A stretch of 64,000 nt of DNA from positions 62,001 to 126,000 of the IMG/VR virus record IMGVR_UViG_3300040786_000030. One strand, written 5' to 3'. A program made the position numbers and the translations under genes. This DNA comes from a virus. This document shows, piece by piece, positions 22,110-32,717 of the stretch; within the stretch, counting starts at the first letter, position 1; each line of letters starts with the position of its first letter. The notes beneath the pieces are model-generated. The model was given only the letters and a program-made list of their open reading frames with translations, was not told where the DNA came from and ran no database searches.

Positions 22110-22597
22110 ATGGCTGATTTACTAATGAAAATGCCCTTACCATACGAACCTAAAAAGAAAAATCGTTGGTTAATTACATTCCCAGCTGATTTAGGTATCC
22201 AACAATGGTGGTTATCAACAGCTTCAAGACCTTCTATAACACAAAATGAAGTCGAAATTCAATTTTAAATACATCTACATGGGTTTTAGGTAGATTTACT
22301 TGGGAATCAATCGATGTGGTATTCCGTGACCCTATTGGACCATCAGCAACACAAGCTATTATGGAATGGGTACGTTTACATTCTGAGTCTATTACTGGTC
22401 GTCAAGGTTATGCTGCTGGTTATAAAAGACCTGTTGAACTTGAAATGCTTGACCCTACTGGTGTTGTAGTTGAGAAATGGTTATTAGATGGAACTATGTT
22501 AACTAACGTTGGTTTTGGTGATTTAGCTATGGATGATGATAGTATTGCTGAAGTTACAACAACACTTAGATTTGATAGAGCTATTCTACTTTTCTAA
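22110..22597 (+). CDS. Tail tube protein (gp19-like)
   Basis: About 162 residues; one frameshift near 22265. Sequence elements match T4-like tube proteins: KKKNRWLITFPADLGIQQW, an ASRPSITQNEVEIQ strand, WESIDVVFRDPIGPSATQAI, MEWVRLHSESITGRQGYAAG, KRPVELEMLDPTGVVVEKW and the final TTTLRFDRAIL. Length is as for T4 gp19 (163). It polymerizes into the inner tube through which DNA passes. Start chosen at 22110 because MADLLMKMPLPYEP continues into the body and the late motif lies upstream. Confidence 0.93.
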
Positions 22598-22616
22598 AAT
22601 TTAAATTTAAAAAAAT

Positions 22617-23175
22617 ATGAGAAAAATTGATAAATCATTAAATATAGCAAAAGCTAATTTATTATCAGAACAAAGATATTTAACATCTAAGGGTATTATA
22701 CGTGAAAGTGTTGAAAATGATGGTGCTGATGGTGATGAAACTGATATGATTAACTACATTAAAAGTTTAGGTGGATTAAAGGAAGAACCATTAAATGAAT
22801 TATCACCAGAGTTAAAACAGAGAGCTTTTGATTCAGCTTCTGATGAAGCTAGTAAATTAAAAATAGTGGGGATAAGGATAACTATAATCCATTAAAGGTG
22901 ATAGAAGATTACAACAAGCTAACACTATTGGTAACACGGTTGACCCAAAATTTATTAAAGTTGCTAACGATATTGGAACTTATTTAGGACTTCAAGCTAC
23001 AGTAAAAAAGGTTTCAGACCCAAGAGGTGATAAAATAAGTCTTAGTTTTCATAAAGGTGGTGAAGTTGGTACATATGATAAGATTTTATTATATACTATA
23101 ACTAAAAATGGTTATGATGATTATGTTAAAATGTCCAATTACCAGAAAACTTCGCTAGGAGAATTGAGAGGTTAA
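22617..23175 (+). CDS. Tail-module protein of unknown function
   Basis: About 186 residues with frameshifts near 22865 and 22890. N-terminus MRKIDKSLNIAKANLLSEQR is basic and amphipathic; an acidic patch (ENDGADGDETD) follows. The C-terminal half, AVKKVSDPRGDKISLSF-like, with KILLYTITKNGYDDYVKMS, looks like a small folded domain. Immediately downstream a 15-codon frame (23178-23225, MALQQNELAGEQTAR) may be the real C-terminus if one base was lost near 23172. Co-transcribed with the tube gene (19-nt gap). No family recognised. Confidence 0.6.
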
Positions 23176-23246
23176 TAATGGCACTTCAACAAAATGAGTT
23201 AGCTGGAGAACAAACAGCAAGATAATACACATATTAAATAAAATTA

Positions 23247-23276
23247 AAACCACTTAGAAATAAGTGGTTTTTTTTT
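23247..23276 (+). terminator. Intrinsic terminator after tube unit
   Basis: AAACCACTTA, loop GAAA (a GNRA tetraloop), TAAGTGGTTT and a run of T. Confidence 0.9.
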
Positions 23277-23318
23277 ACGTTAATTTTAATAGTCTTTACA
23301 AAAAAATAAAATTATATA

Positions 23319-23326
23319 TATTTATT
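23319..23326 (+). promoter_or_regulatory. Late-promoter-like motif TATTTATT
   Basis: ATATTTATTTTAAAG, one mismatch, 32 nt before the ATG at 23359. Confidence 0.35.
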
Positions 23327-23358
23327 TTAAAGAGTTATAAAAAATAAATAGTTTTAAT

Positions 23359-24721
23359 ATGGAAAACCACAAGTATTCCCAAGCAAGGAACAAATAGACA
23401 TAGCTAACGCTGAAAAATTAAAACGCAAAATTATCAAACTGAAAAAGCTGCAGCTGTAAATGATATTTATGTTGGTCCTACAACCTTAGAAGACACACCA
23501 GAGGGGCATAAAGACGCATTGACTATGATGCAAGAACATACCGCTAGACAAATGGAACAAAAGCAAAATTTGGTAAAGTAGTTGAACTGATTATGCTGAA
23601 AAACAGAAGAAGGTAATAGATTTGTCGCACAGAATTACAATTCTCAAATTGAACTTCGTGATAAACAATTAGAAATGAATAAACAACAAACACAAAATTA
23701 CCAAAAATTAGCTGAAGAAGCTTCAAATAGACAAATACCAGAAAAGAAAATGCAAGAACCGTATGTAGCTCCAGTACAACCATCATCACCATCATCACAA
23801 CCATTAGTTGCAAATAATGTTAGTTATGGTCAACCAACACCTAGTGTAACACCATATATATTAGAAATTAGTCAACCTAATTATAATTCACCATTTGATG
23901 TTATCCCTTTACCTTCATTAGGTAAAACCTATAGAAATAAGAAACCAAATGTTAGACTTGGTTATATGACAACTGCTGATGAAAATATTTTAACTAGTCC
24001 AAATTTATTACAAAGTGGGGAATTTTTAAATGTATTAATTAATAGAAAAATTCTAGAACCAGACTTGAGATATAATGACTTATTAGTCGGTGATAGAAAT
24101 GCAATCATGATATGGTTAAGAGCAACAGGTTATGGTGAAATGTACCCAGTTACCCTTTTAGATGAAAATGGTGATGCATTCGATACTGAATTGAATCTTA
24201 ACGAATTAAAAACTAAAGAATTAGGTGCTGAACCAGATGATGAGGGGTTATTTGATTATACATTTAAATTAGCTAGAGCACAAGTTAAATTCAAATTATT
24301 AACGTGTGTGATATTGACGCTATTGGTTAGTAGAGAAAAAGAAAACGGTGTTTTAATTGATAATACAACCACATATACATTGGAAAAACGTATTGTAGAA
24401 ATTAATGGTTCTAGAGATAAACATACCATTAAAGAATTTTCAAACGTAATCAGAGTACAAGATGGAAAAGATTTTAACAAATATTTAGATATGGTCGAAC
24501 CTGGGATTGATTTAAATATTACGGTTGGAACCCAGGAGGTGGTTCCGTTAATACATTTCTTCCACTTAACATCAGCTTTTTTTGCTTTCGAGTATAAGGT
24601 TTCTTTATTAGAAGAAATTTATTTATGTACCCAACACTTAGATGGTTTTGGGTATAGTGATGTTTTACTATTACCAGTTTATGAAAGAAGATTTTATTTG
24701 AATTTAAAACTAGAGATGTAA
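23359..24721 (+). CDS. Baseplate hub / tail assembly protein (gp26-like)
   Basis: About 455 residues; frame changes near 23372, 23440, 23570 and 23600 in the N-terminus, then one long frame from about 23640. A charged coiled-coil-like N-terminal part (about 125 residues, Gln/Lys/Glu-rich) and a Pro/Ser linker precede the folded part. That part has FDVIPLPSLGKTYRNKKP, VRLGYMTTADENILTSPNLL, RNAIMIWLRATGYGEMYPV and a final EEIYLCTQHLDGFGYSDVLL, then LPVYERRFYLNLK. This is the layout of T4 gp26-type baseplate hub proteins (IPLPSxGxxYxxxxP, MTTxDEDxL, ending in a short helical chaperone-like unit). T4 gp26 is only about 208 residues, so the N-terminus is an extension. Confidence 0.72.
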
Positions 24722-24798
24722 TGAAACAAAATAAAACAGCGACTGATAATCAACCAAGAGGTAAACAAAATAAACTTAGCGGTGATAATCTAAAATAG
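24721..24798 (+). CDS. 25-residue micro-ORF coupled to the gp26-like gene
   Basis: ATG overlaps the preceding stop as TAATG. Encodes MKQNKTATDNQPRGKQNKLS plus GDNLK, hydrophilic and basic. Two hairpins follow at once. Coding status is uncertain; it may be a terminal piece of the upstream protein read in another frame. Confidence 0.3.
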   Translation: MKQNKTATDNQPRGKQNKLSGDNLK

Positions 24799-24803
24799 AA
24801 TGA

Positions 24804-24860
24804 ATAATGGTGATATACCATTATTATAATAATACCTGTAATTAATTACGGGTATTTTGT
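24804..24860 (+). terminator. Tandem hairpins ending the gp26-like unit
   Basis: First hairpin ATAATGGT / ACCATTAT (24804-24824), second AATACCTGTAAT / ATTACGGGTATT (24831-24856) followed by TTGTTTT. The second is the better terminator. Confidence 0.75.
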
Positions 24861-24869
24861 TTTATAAGA

Positions 24870-24877
24870 TATTTATA
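24870..24877 (+). promoter_or_regulatory. Late-promoter-like motif TATTTATA
   Basis: ATATTTATAATCAAAT ending 17 nt before the ATG at 24895. Confidence 0.5.
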
Positions 24878-24894
24878 ATCAAATACTATTAAAA

Positions 24895-26002
24895 ATGGCT
24901 AAAAAATTAAAATTAGTGAATCACAATATAATACATTACAAAAATATTTGGTTGAGACACCTTATGATGAAGTATATAAAAGTATTAAAGTGGATGATAT
25001 AATAGAAATCGAAAACAAGGGTAATATTTCTAAATATAAAGTAATGTATTTTGGTGGTAATCAAAATGTTGTTTTATCTGGGTAACACCAAATGTTAATA
25101 AATATTATTTTGCAATGAATAAAAACGATTTTTATAATGGAACTTTAAAAGCTAGGTTTATACCAAAAGACGAATTTATCGCAAATAGAGATATTGACAC
25201 TTGGAAAGAATATAGTATGAATATTACCAGTTTCAAACTAATCAGAAATAATTCAATTATTGACACTGTAGATATTAATGATTCAACACAGGAACCAGAA
25301 GAACCGCAAACACCACAAGGTGATGTAGTATCAGAACCAATAGATTTAAATCCTAAAATACTAGCCCTGAAGCTATTGCTGCTGAAAAGGATGAAGAAGA
25401 TAAAAAGAAGCGGCTAAAAGAAGCTGAAATTAAAGCTGCTGGTCAAAGAGCTTTAGAGGCGATTATTAATGATAAAGACTTACAAGCAGCTTTTATAGAC
25501 AACCTAGTTTTGGAAATTTGTTGCTGATATGACTGGAACAAAAGCGGTAGGTAAAGGTATAGTACCAACAGTTATTGGTTTAGTTAATAGATATAAAAAT
25601 AAAGAAACTAATGAGAAAGCTTATGAAGATTTTAAACGACATAGAATAGCTGATTTTAGTGTTTTAGAATTAGTTGAAATTATAGCTACTGGTGACCAAA
25701 ATCCGTTTTTTGCAATTGAACCTAATGTTGATTTAAACGCTACAGTTCAAGATTATTTTGAACCAACTACTGGAATGTTAAATTAGTTAATAATAAAATT
25801 AGTCCTGATAGACCAAATGGTTTTCTATGTATGTTAGAGGTATAACTAATGAAGAAAACGTATATCTATGTGATTTTGAAACAACTAGGGATGAGGTTGA
25901 TAAGGTTACTGATACAAGGATTAAAAACAAATATAAAACAAAACTCCAGTTAAAGTTAGATTTAACGTATCTGCTGGATATATCCCACAAAAAAATAAAT
26001 AA
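24895..26002 (+). CDS. Conserved tail-module protein, unknown function
   Basis: About 368 residues after joining frames (changes near 24902, 25085, 25367, 25410, 25500, 25785, 25830, 25945). N-terminus MAKKLKISESQYNTLQKYLV matches the ITEKQY-type start of the 21628 gene. A charged central helix (EKDEEDKKKAAKEAEIKAAG) leads to a block with FWKFVADMTGTKAVGKGIVP and VIGLVNRYKNKETNEKAYED that I associate with conserved proteins of large Bacteroidota phages. C-terminus VRFNVSAGYIPQKNK. It precedes the tape measure by 2 nt. Role not known. Confidence 0.6.
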
Positions 26003-26004
26003 AG

Positions 26005-28434
26005 ATGGCAGCATTAACACCAGAAGAATTAGCTAAACTAGCGTTAGAGCAGACGAAATTAGCTACGATACAATTAAAAGAACAAGCAAAAATTAGAGCT
26101 GAGTTAAGTAATAGTCTTGATGGTTATATCAAGGGTATTAAGGATTTAAAAGCTATTCAAGATACTATAAAATATAATGAGGAAAAATATTAAAGTTAAA
26201 AAATGATGGTATTACAAGAACTGATGAGGAACTAGCAATACATGAAGCTAAACTTAAAATATTAGAAGAACAAACAAAATATTAAGAACTCAAGGTGTTG
26301 AATTAAAAGCAGCGCTTAAAACCGTAAACACAACAAATTTAGCTATGTCTAAAATTGCATCTTCAGCGGTTAAAGGTTTGGCCCAATTACCAGGTATTAT
26401 ACAAAACTCATTTGGTAAACTTAAAGGTTATGGGTTATTTGAAATGGATAAGGCAATTAAAATGTCAGCATTACAAATGGGTCTTTTAGGTAAAGAAGGT
26501 GATGAATTTAATAAGACAATGATTAGGGTCGCTGGTGATACTAACAATATTGGTGTTACTGTTGAGAAATTAAGCGCTTTACAAGCTGATTTTAATTATA
26601 ATCTAGGTAGAACTCTTATGCTTAGTGATAAGAACCTTAAAGCTATGGCAGCGATGTCAGTGGCTACAGGTTTAAGTTCTGAAGATGTAGTCAAATGGCT
26701 TCTGATATGGATGAACAAGGTAAGTCAGTATCAGAAACCAGTAAGTATTTAGAGGACAGTATGAATAGTAGTCACGCAATGGGTCTTAATGCTACTAAAG
26801 TTATTAAGAATATTCAATCAAATATGAAATTACTTAATAAAACTAATTTTAAAGATGGTGTTAAAGGTTTAGAAGCTATGGGTAAATTAGCAACTAAATT
26901 AGGTGTTAAAATGGATTTTGCTGCTGGTATGAGTGATAAACTATGGGATATCGAAGGTGCTGTAGATATGTCTGCTCAATTGCAAGTTATGGGCGGTGCT
27001 TGCTAAACTAGCTGACCCATTCCATTTAATGTATATGGCTCGTAATGATATGAAAGGTTTAACTGAAGAAATAGCAAATGCTTCAAGCATCTATGCATTT
27101 AGGTAAAGATGGTGGAATAGAAATGACTTCAATGGAAATGTCTAGACTTAAAATTGTAGCTAAAGAGGCTAATTTGGAATATGATGACTTAGTTAAATCT
27201 GGAAAAGAACTCTTTAAAATGAATAAAGTAAAACAACAGATTGGTTTTCAAGTTGACCCAGAAACTAAAGAATTTATAGCAAATACAGCCCAATTAAATA
27301 AAAAAGTAAAGCAGAAATTGATATTAAAGGTTATACTAAATTAATGTCACAATTAACATCTGCAGATGTTAATTATTTAAAAACTAAAACATTAGAAAAG
27401 CAAGTTTAGAAGAACGAGCTAAAGCATCGCAAAATTTTGACGATAAGGTTACAAATTTTATTAATATGGTCAAAACATATATGTTACCAATTATTGATGG
27501 AATTAATGATGTGTTAAGTCCAATCGTAGATAAATTTATGAAAGGTGATTTTAAAGGTGAAATACGTAAAATTGGTGAAAGTATTGGTAACTCTATAATA
27601 GCTGTAAAACCAGTTTTGACGCTATTGGTAATTTTATAAACATGTTAGGACCAGGTAAAACTTTAGGGTTATTATTTGGTGGTAAAATACTATTTGATGT
27701 GGCTTTATGGGCTTTGAATGGTGTTAGTTTAGGTCAAGCATTTTAGCAACAACTAAAAGTTTTGAAATGGAATGCCTGGTGCGTCAAGTTCATGGACACC
27801 AGGTCAATCTGGAAACGGTAAAGGTTGGTCTATGGGTAAAAGAGTTGGTGCTGGTGTTGGTCTAGGCGTTGCTGGTATGGGAGCTGATTATTTAACAGAT
27901 AAATACACTGAAGAAGGTAGTAACGCTAATATTGGTGGTAAAGCACTGTCTGGTGCTTTATCTGGCGCTGCTATGGGTGCAATGTTAGGTCCTTGGGGTT
28001 AGCTGGTGGTGCATTAATTGGTGGATTATATGGTGGTATAACAGCAGCAATGAAAGAACCAAAAAATAAAATAAATGGAGTTAATAACCCAACAATAAAA
28101 CAACCAATTAATGATGGAATATCTAAAAGTGGTTATAGTAGAGGTATTTTAGCTGGTGGGACTATTACACCAATTAGTAATAAAGATGATTTAATGTCTT
28201 TTAAATCTAAAGGTCTTATTGATAATGCTTTAAATAAAAATGCAAATGTTCCAAGTACAATGAAAATTGAGTTTGGTGAGATTAAATTTGGTGGTGAATT
28301 AAAATTAACAACACCAGGTTCTCCTGGTCAAGGTATAGATTTACTTAAAACCAAGATTTCATTAGAAACATGACTACGTTGATACATTCTGAAACACAAA
28401 ACAAATTAATGGTGGAAAAATAAAGGTTAATTAG
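26005..28434 (+). CDS. Tail tape measure protein (probable)
   Basis: About 810 residues; frame changes near 26192, 26280, 26695, 27000, 27078, 27305, 27405, 27615, 27745, 27770, 28000 and 28360. Long N-terminal helical part (LTPEELAKLALEQTKLATIQ, then Lys/Glu-rich) and a hydrophobic Gly/Ala-rich region (VGAGVGLGVAGMGADY, GGKALSGALSGAAMGAMLGP, GLAGGALIGGLYGGI), as usual in tape measure proteins whose central part can insert in membranes. Located after the tube and hub genes and before the baseplate set. By the common ratio of about 0.15 nm per residue a tail near 120 nm would be expected. I did not see a metallopeptidase motif. Confidence 0.7.
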
Positions 28435-28470
28435 TGTTGATTATCAGTTGATTAACTTTTATTTTTTTTT
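28422..28470 (+). terminator. Terminator overlapping the tape measure stop
   Basis: AAAGGTTAAT (28422-28431) pairs with ATTAACTTTT (28451-28460), with a T-rich run to 28470. Confidence 0.7.
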
Positions 28471-28495
28471 AATTATAAATTAATGTTTAAATAGC

Positions 28496-28526
28496 TTGAC
28501 ATTGTGAAATAAATTCCGTAAATTTG
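28496..28526 (+). promoter_or_regulatory. Bacteroidota-type promoter TTG-20-TAAATTTG
   Basis: TTG at 28496-28498 and TAAATTTG at 28519-28526, spacing 20 nt. Matches the Bacteroidota primary-sigma consensus (TTG around -33, TAnnTTTG around -7). Confidence 0.65.
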
Positions 28527-28532
28527 CTATTA

Positions 28533-28653
28533 TAATATAATTAAATAAATAATAAAATATATAAATAAATAATATATAAAAAATAATATAGATAAATAAT
28601 TATATATAATATAAATATATAATTAATAAAAAGGTGCTAATAGTACCTTTTTT
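28533..28653 (+). ncRNA. Candidate small RNA between promoter and terminator
   Basis: From the expected start of the 28496-28526 promoter to the strong terminator at 28628-28653 there is a transcript of about 120 nt with no ORF. The body is about 95 % A/T and would be unstructured except for the terminator stem. Either a phage small RNA or a remnant of a lost early gene. Confidence 0.3.
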
Positions 28654-28655
28654 AT
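28628..28655 (+). terminator. Intrinsic terminator, 11-bp stem
   Basis: AAAAAGGTGCT, loop AAT, AGTACCTTTTT; one G-T wobble. It terminates nothing but the candidate small RNA. Confidence 0.8.
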
Positions 28656-28714
28656 TTTAAACCAATTTCAATTATAAAGAAACATTTATTTTAGTTAAAT
28701 TTTTAGTATCATAA

Positions 28715-28730
28715 TATTTATATATAAATA
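28715..28730 (+). promoter_or_regulatory. Late-promoter-like motif in a 16-bp palindrome
   Basis: TATTTATATATAAATA is a perfect palindrome and combines TATTTATA with the T4-type TATAAATA. The identical 16-mer recurs at 39739-39754. Ends 6 nt (TATTTATA half 14 nt) before the ATG at 28737. Confidence 0.5.
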
Positions 28731-28736
28731 AATCTT

Positions 28737-31700
28737 ATGGCAATATTTTATAATACTAATAATCCAACACCATCTTCATTAAATACTATCAATAGTGTTT
28801 CAATGAATATTAGAGATTTTCTATTAACTAAAACATATCTTCAACATATCCTCAAATTGGCACAAGTATAAATGGTAGTCCTCAAATTGGTGAACCAGTA
28901 TTAGATACACAATCAAATTTATTAAATACTTACCCACATCAACAACTAACAGGTGATATTCAAGCAATTCAAAACCTCGATGTTTTAGGTAGTGTATTGA
29001 ATGGTCAAGGAATTGGGTTAGGTAGTAAAGGTATTGTACCAAACTTCGATATTAGGGGTTCTTTAGCTGGAAGAATATTAGGTGCTACAGGTCTTTTAAG
29101 CGATACTAAGATAGGAACTATAGCTGGACAACAATTAGCTTTAGCTTTAGCTAATAATGCCACATTTAACGTAGAACAGAGTTTATTTGGTAAATTAAAC
29201 GCTGCGGATAATTTATTAAGTTTAGTAAAGAATGGTACACTAGCTGGTTTTAGACCAGATTATAAAATAACAGTACCATCAAGCACTATTGGTGTTGTTG
29301 GTGAGTTCACTAGTAGAATGTTAGGGTTTACAGTACCTAGAAGTTATTTAAATGATTCTGGTTCTATATTTCAAAATGAAAATAAAGGTGTTGGTAATAT
29401 AGAACGAGCTAATAGTATGTTACTAAACACTGGTAAGGGTCAAGTTTTATCATTATTAAAAATATAAAAAAGTAACATAGGTCCAATAAAATCAGTATTT
29501 AGAAGTGGATACGCACCAGGTTTTACAAATAATAAAGGTGTTAGACAAATTAGTGAAGAAGAAAGTAATGTTTATGCTTTTGATAAATTAGGGCAAAATA
29601 TTAATCTATTAAGTAATTCTATTGATGGTATAATACCAGATTTAATGCATAATAGTGAAGATAATGTCAGTAATTATGGTTTTACTAGTCCAGAAATGAA
29701 TGGTACTGGCCCTTATGGTATATTGGATATGATAATAGAAAAGTTAGTGATATCGGTTTTACTTGGACGACAAATAATGGTGATGCTGTAAATACAACAA
29801 CTGATAATGATGAAATTATTGGTGATAAAAAATCGTTATTGGTAAAACACAACAATTATTCAATAGTAAAGGTTTGAAAAGTATGATATCAGTAAAAGGT
29901 GATATGAAAGCTGTATCTAATCAATTACAAACAACAAATGGTGGTGGTTTATCTAAAGGTAGTGCGGTATTAAGTGGTTCAATGTATAAAAAGATGGTAC
30001 ATATGTTGGTAATAATTCATCAGCTAATGATACATACTGTAGAAGTTGGACAACATTAGATAGATACGATACTGTTAATAAATTAATTAGAAATAATGGT
30101 TTAGATGAAAATTCTGTATATGGTAAGAAAAATATACCATATAGGTTTCAAACTGAGGGTAGTGTATTAGATACTAATGGATTCCCTAAAATAGCACCAT
30201 ATAGAGATGACCAACCAGAAGACCCTAAAAAATTTATGTTTTCACTTGAAAATTTAGCATGGTCTGATAATATTGCTGATTTACCTCAAAGTGAAATTGG
30301 TTCTGGTGATATCGCTAATGATAAAAAAAGGTAGGATTATGTGGTTTCCACCATACGACATCACGTTTAGTGAAAATAATTCAGTAAATTGGGAATCTAC
30401 AAATTTTATAGGTAGAGGTGAACCAATATATACGTATAATAATACTGAAAGGTCAGGTACATTAGGTTTTAAGGTAATTGTAGACCATCCTAGCAACGTA
30501 AATGCTTTTAGAGGTGATAAGGGTCCAAGTGATAATTATGTTGCCTCATACTTCGCTGGTTGTGTTGAACCAAATAAATTTTGGAGAAATAAATTAACAA
30601 TTAATCAAACTAATCAATTAATTAATGAAAATACTAATACACCACAATCAGCTGTAATTACAAAGAAAAAGCTCCAGATATAAAAATTATTTTTTATTTC
30701 CCAAATGATAATGCTATAATACCAAATAATTATGAAAATGGTTTAAGTGGACCGTTAATTACTGATTTAATAGATTACACTAATAACCCACGTGGAGATG
30801 GATATGGTATTGATTTATATAAATCAGATGGTTTTACATCTGGTATTCATCAAAAAGTGGGTTGGTATGATAATACTAATTTTGGTTTAAACGCTTCTAG
30901 TCAATATTCTACTGGTGTTGTTTTTAATGGTGTCACATATATGGGTTTAAGGGATGTAAGTAGTTTAATGGTGGCTTTAAATACGTATATTAATGATGAA
31001 TGTCCAAGTTGTGTTGTTAATATATCTGGATATGCTAGTGAGCAAGGTGTTGAGAGTTCAAATAATCGATTAATTAAAAGTAGAGGTGAATATATTACAA
31101 ATATACTTAAAGGTGGATTATTTAAAAAACTAACAGATTCTGATAAAAATAAAAGGTTTAAAATTGTTGATGGTGGTATTATAAAATCTGCTGGTTGTAA
31201 AGTTGGAGTTGAAGAAGATATTGACCAAAAGGCTTGTAAAGAGGCTAGAAGGGTTGAAGTAACATTTAAATTTGATGCAAATATAGCTGCAGAATCTATA
31301 GTTAAACCAAATATTAAAATTAAAACTGAAAATAAAGTGTTAGTCAAAAATAATTAACGAGTATTATAATGAAACATTATATTTTGATAGGTTAAAAGAA
31401 AGTGACCCTTTGTTTTTGATTCATTTAGGGAGAAAATTAAATATTTTCACCCAGCATTTCATTCAACTACACCAGAGGGTTTAAATTCAAGACTTAACTT
31501 TTTTATTACAATGTACGAGACAAGGACCAACATCAGAATTACAAGGGCCAAATAATTTAGCATTTGGTAGAGCACCTGTATGTATTCTTAGAATTGGTGA
31601 TTTTATAATACTAAAATTGTTATTGATAATATTGGAATTACGTATGAACCTTTAGTTTGGGATTTAAACCCAGAAGGTATTGGGGTACAACCAATGATAG

Positions 31701-32378
31701 CTGTTGTAGATATAACATTTAAATTTTTTAGGTGGTTCTGCACTTATGGGTCCAATGAATAAGTTACAAAATGCGTTATCATTTAACTATTTTGCTAATA
31801 CTCAAGTATATGACCCTAGAGCTGATTATTTATCTAAAAAAAGACCTAGCTATAAAACCAAGACTAAAGATGGTAAAGAGATAACGGTAAATGCGAAAGA
31901 AACAATAAGTGGTTATTATATTAATGATGGTCAAAAGGTGGATTCTAGGTTAGAACTACCTAGACCAGAAATTGTTGTTGATGATATTGACCAAATTAAA
32001 ATTAATGATGAAATTTTTACTGGTTTAGAAATAACACCAACTGATGTTACTGATGTTGATAAAAAATTAATATTAATGTTAGTTTTGTCGGTATTAGAAC
32101 GTATGAACCAGAAATTGCTGATGGTACTGTTTATTTAAAATTACAACACCAGTTGCGTTAACAAGTGAATATAGTTTTAAATTAGTGATATTTGATACTA
32201 AAAATAACCCAAAAGATATTGGTATTGGTAAATTAAGTATTAGTACTACTGAACAAGTATTTGCATTTAACACAATATTAAATATTGATAATTTAGTATT
32301 ACGTCTGACGTTAATACTTATCAATATAAATTAGAAATAACAAATTTAAAACCAGTTTCTGGTACTATAAGTTTATAA
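28737..32378 (+). CDS. Large baseplate protein with embedded OmpA-like domain
   Basis: About 1,210 residues after joining frames (changes near 28832, 29465, 29722, 29838, 29990, 30330, 30670, 31348, 31405, 31500, 31605, 31730, 32080, 32140, 32305). The middle (about 30920-31290, residues 725-850) is an OmpA/MotB-type fold: LMVALNTYINDECPSCVVNI, SGYASEQGV, NNRLIKSRGEYITNIL and the closing ARRVEVTFKFD. Such domains bind peptidoglycan non-covalently. The last third has PAFHSTTPEGLNSRLTFLLQ, VWDLNPEGIGVQPMIAVVDI and LQNALSFNYFANTQVYDPRA, a block I associate with conserved baseplate proteins of large Bacteroidota phages. Followed 18 nt later by the gp53-like gene. Role: baseplate component able to anchor to the cell wall (inference). 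Confidence 0.75.
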
Positions 32379-32396
32379 TAATAAAAATAATTTAAG

Positions 32397-32717
32397 ATGG
32401 CTAAATATTATGACCGATATTCAAAATTCAGAAACAATGCTGACATGAAACCAGTACCTGGAATTACTATTCAAGAAATTGGTTCAGATAAATACAACAC
32501 ATATAAACAAGGAGTCACTAGACTTGACAAATTGAGTAATATGTACTATAATAACCCATATGGTGGTTGGTTAATTATGTTAGCTAACCCTGAATTTGGT
32601 GGTTTAGAATTTAATATTCCAAATCAAACAGTTATCAGAATACCATTCCCTTTCGATAGTGCAATTGAAAGATATATTATAGAAGTTACAAATCACCAAA
32701 AATTATATGGAGAATAA
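32397..32717 (+). CDS. Baseplate wedge protein (gp53-like, LysM-like)
   Basis: A 106-residue protein in one intact frame. TRLDKLSNMYYNNPYGGWLI plus MLANPE, then IPNQTVIRIPFP, is the LysM-like pattern of gp53 wedge proteins (xxDxLAxxYYGDPxxWWxIxxAN ... GxxLxIP). Starts MAKYYDRYSKFRNNADMKPV. T4 gp53 is 196 residues, so this is the minimal core. It is followed by the hub gene whose ATG lies 11 nt inside its 3' end. Confidence 0.75.
   Translation: MAKYYDRYSKFRNNADMKPVPGITIQEIGSDKYNTYKQGVTRLDKLSNMYYNNPYGGWLIMLANPEFGGLEFNIPNQTVIRIPFPFDSAIERYIIEVTNHQKLYGE

Larger units (their letters stand above)
28435..28736. other. 302-bp non-coding spacer
   Basis: No open frame of note. Contents in order: terminator of the tape measure gene, host-type promoter at 28496-28526, about 100 nt of nearly pure A/T, terminator at 28628-28653, and the late-type motif at 28715-28722 for the next gene. 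Confidence 0.7.

Noticed and set aside
23178-23225. Separate 15-codon gene
   Set aside because: More likely the displaced C-terminus of the 22617 gene; too short to support alone.
24530-24600. Possible frame error in the gp26-like gene (alternative reading with PGGGSVNTFLPLN)
   Set aside because: The existing frame stays open and continues into the conserved C-terminus, so no correction is required.
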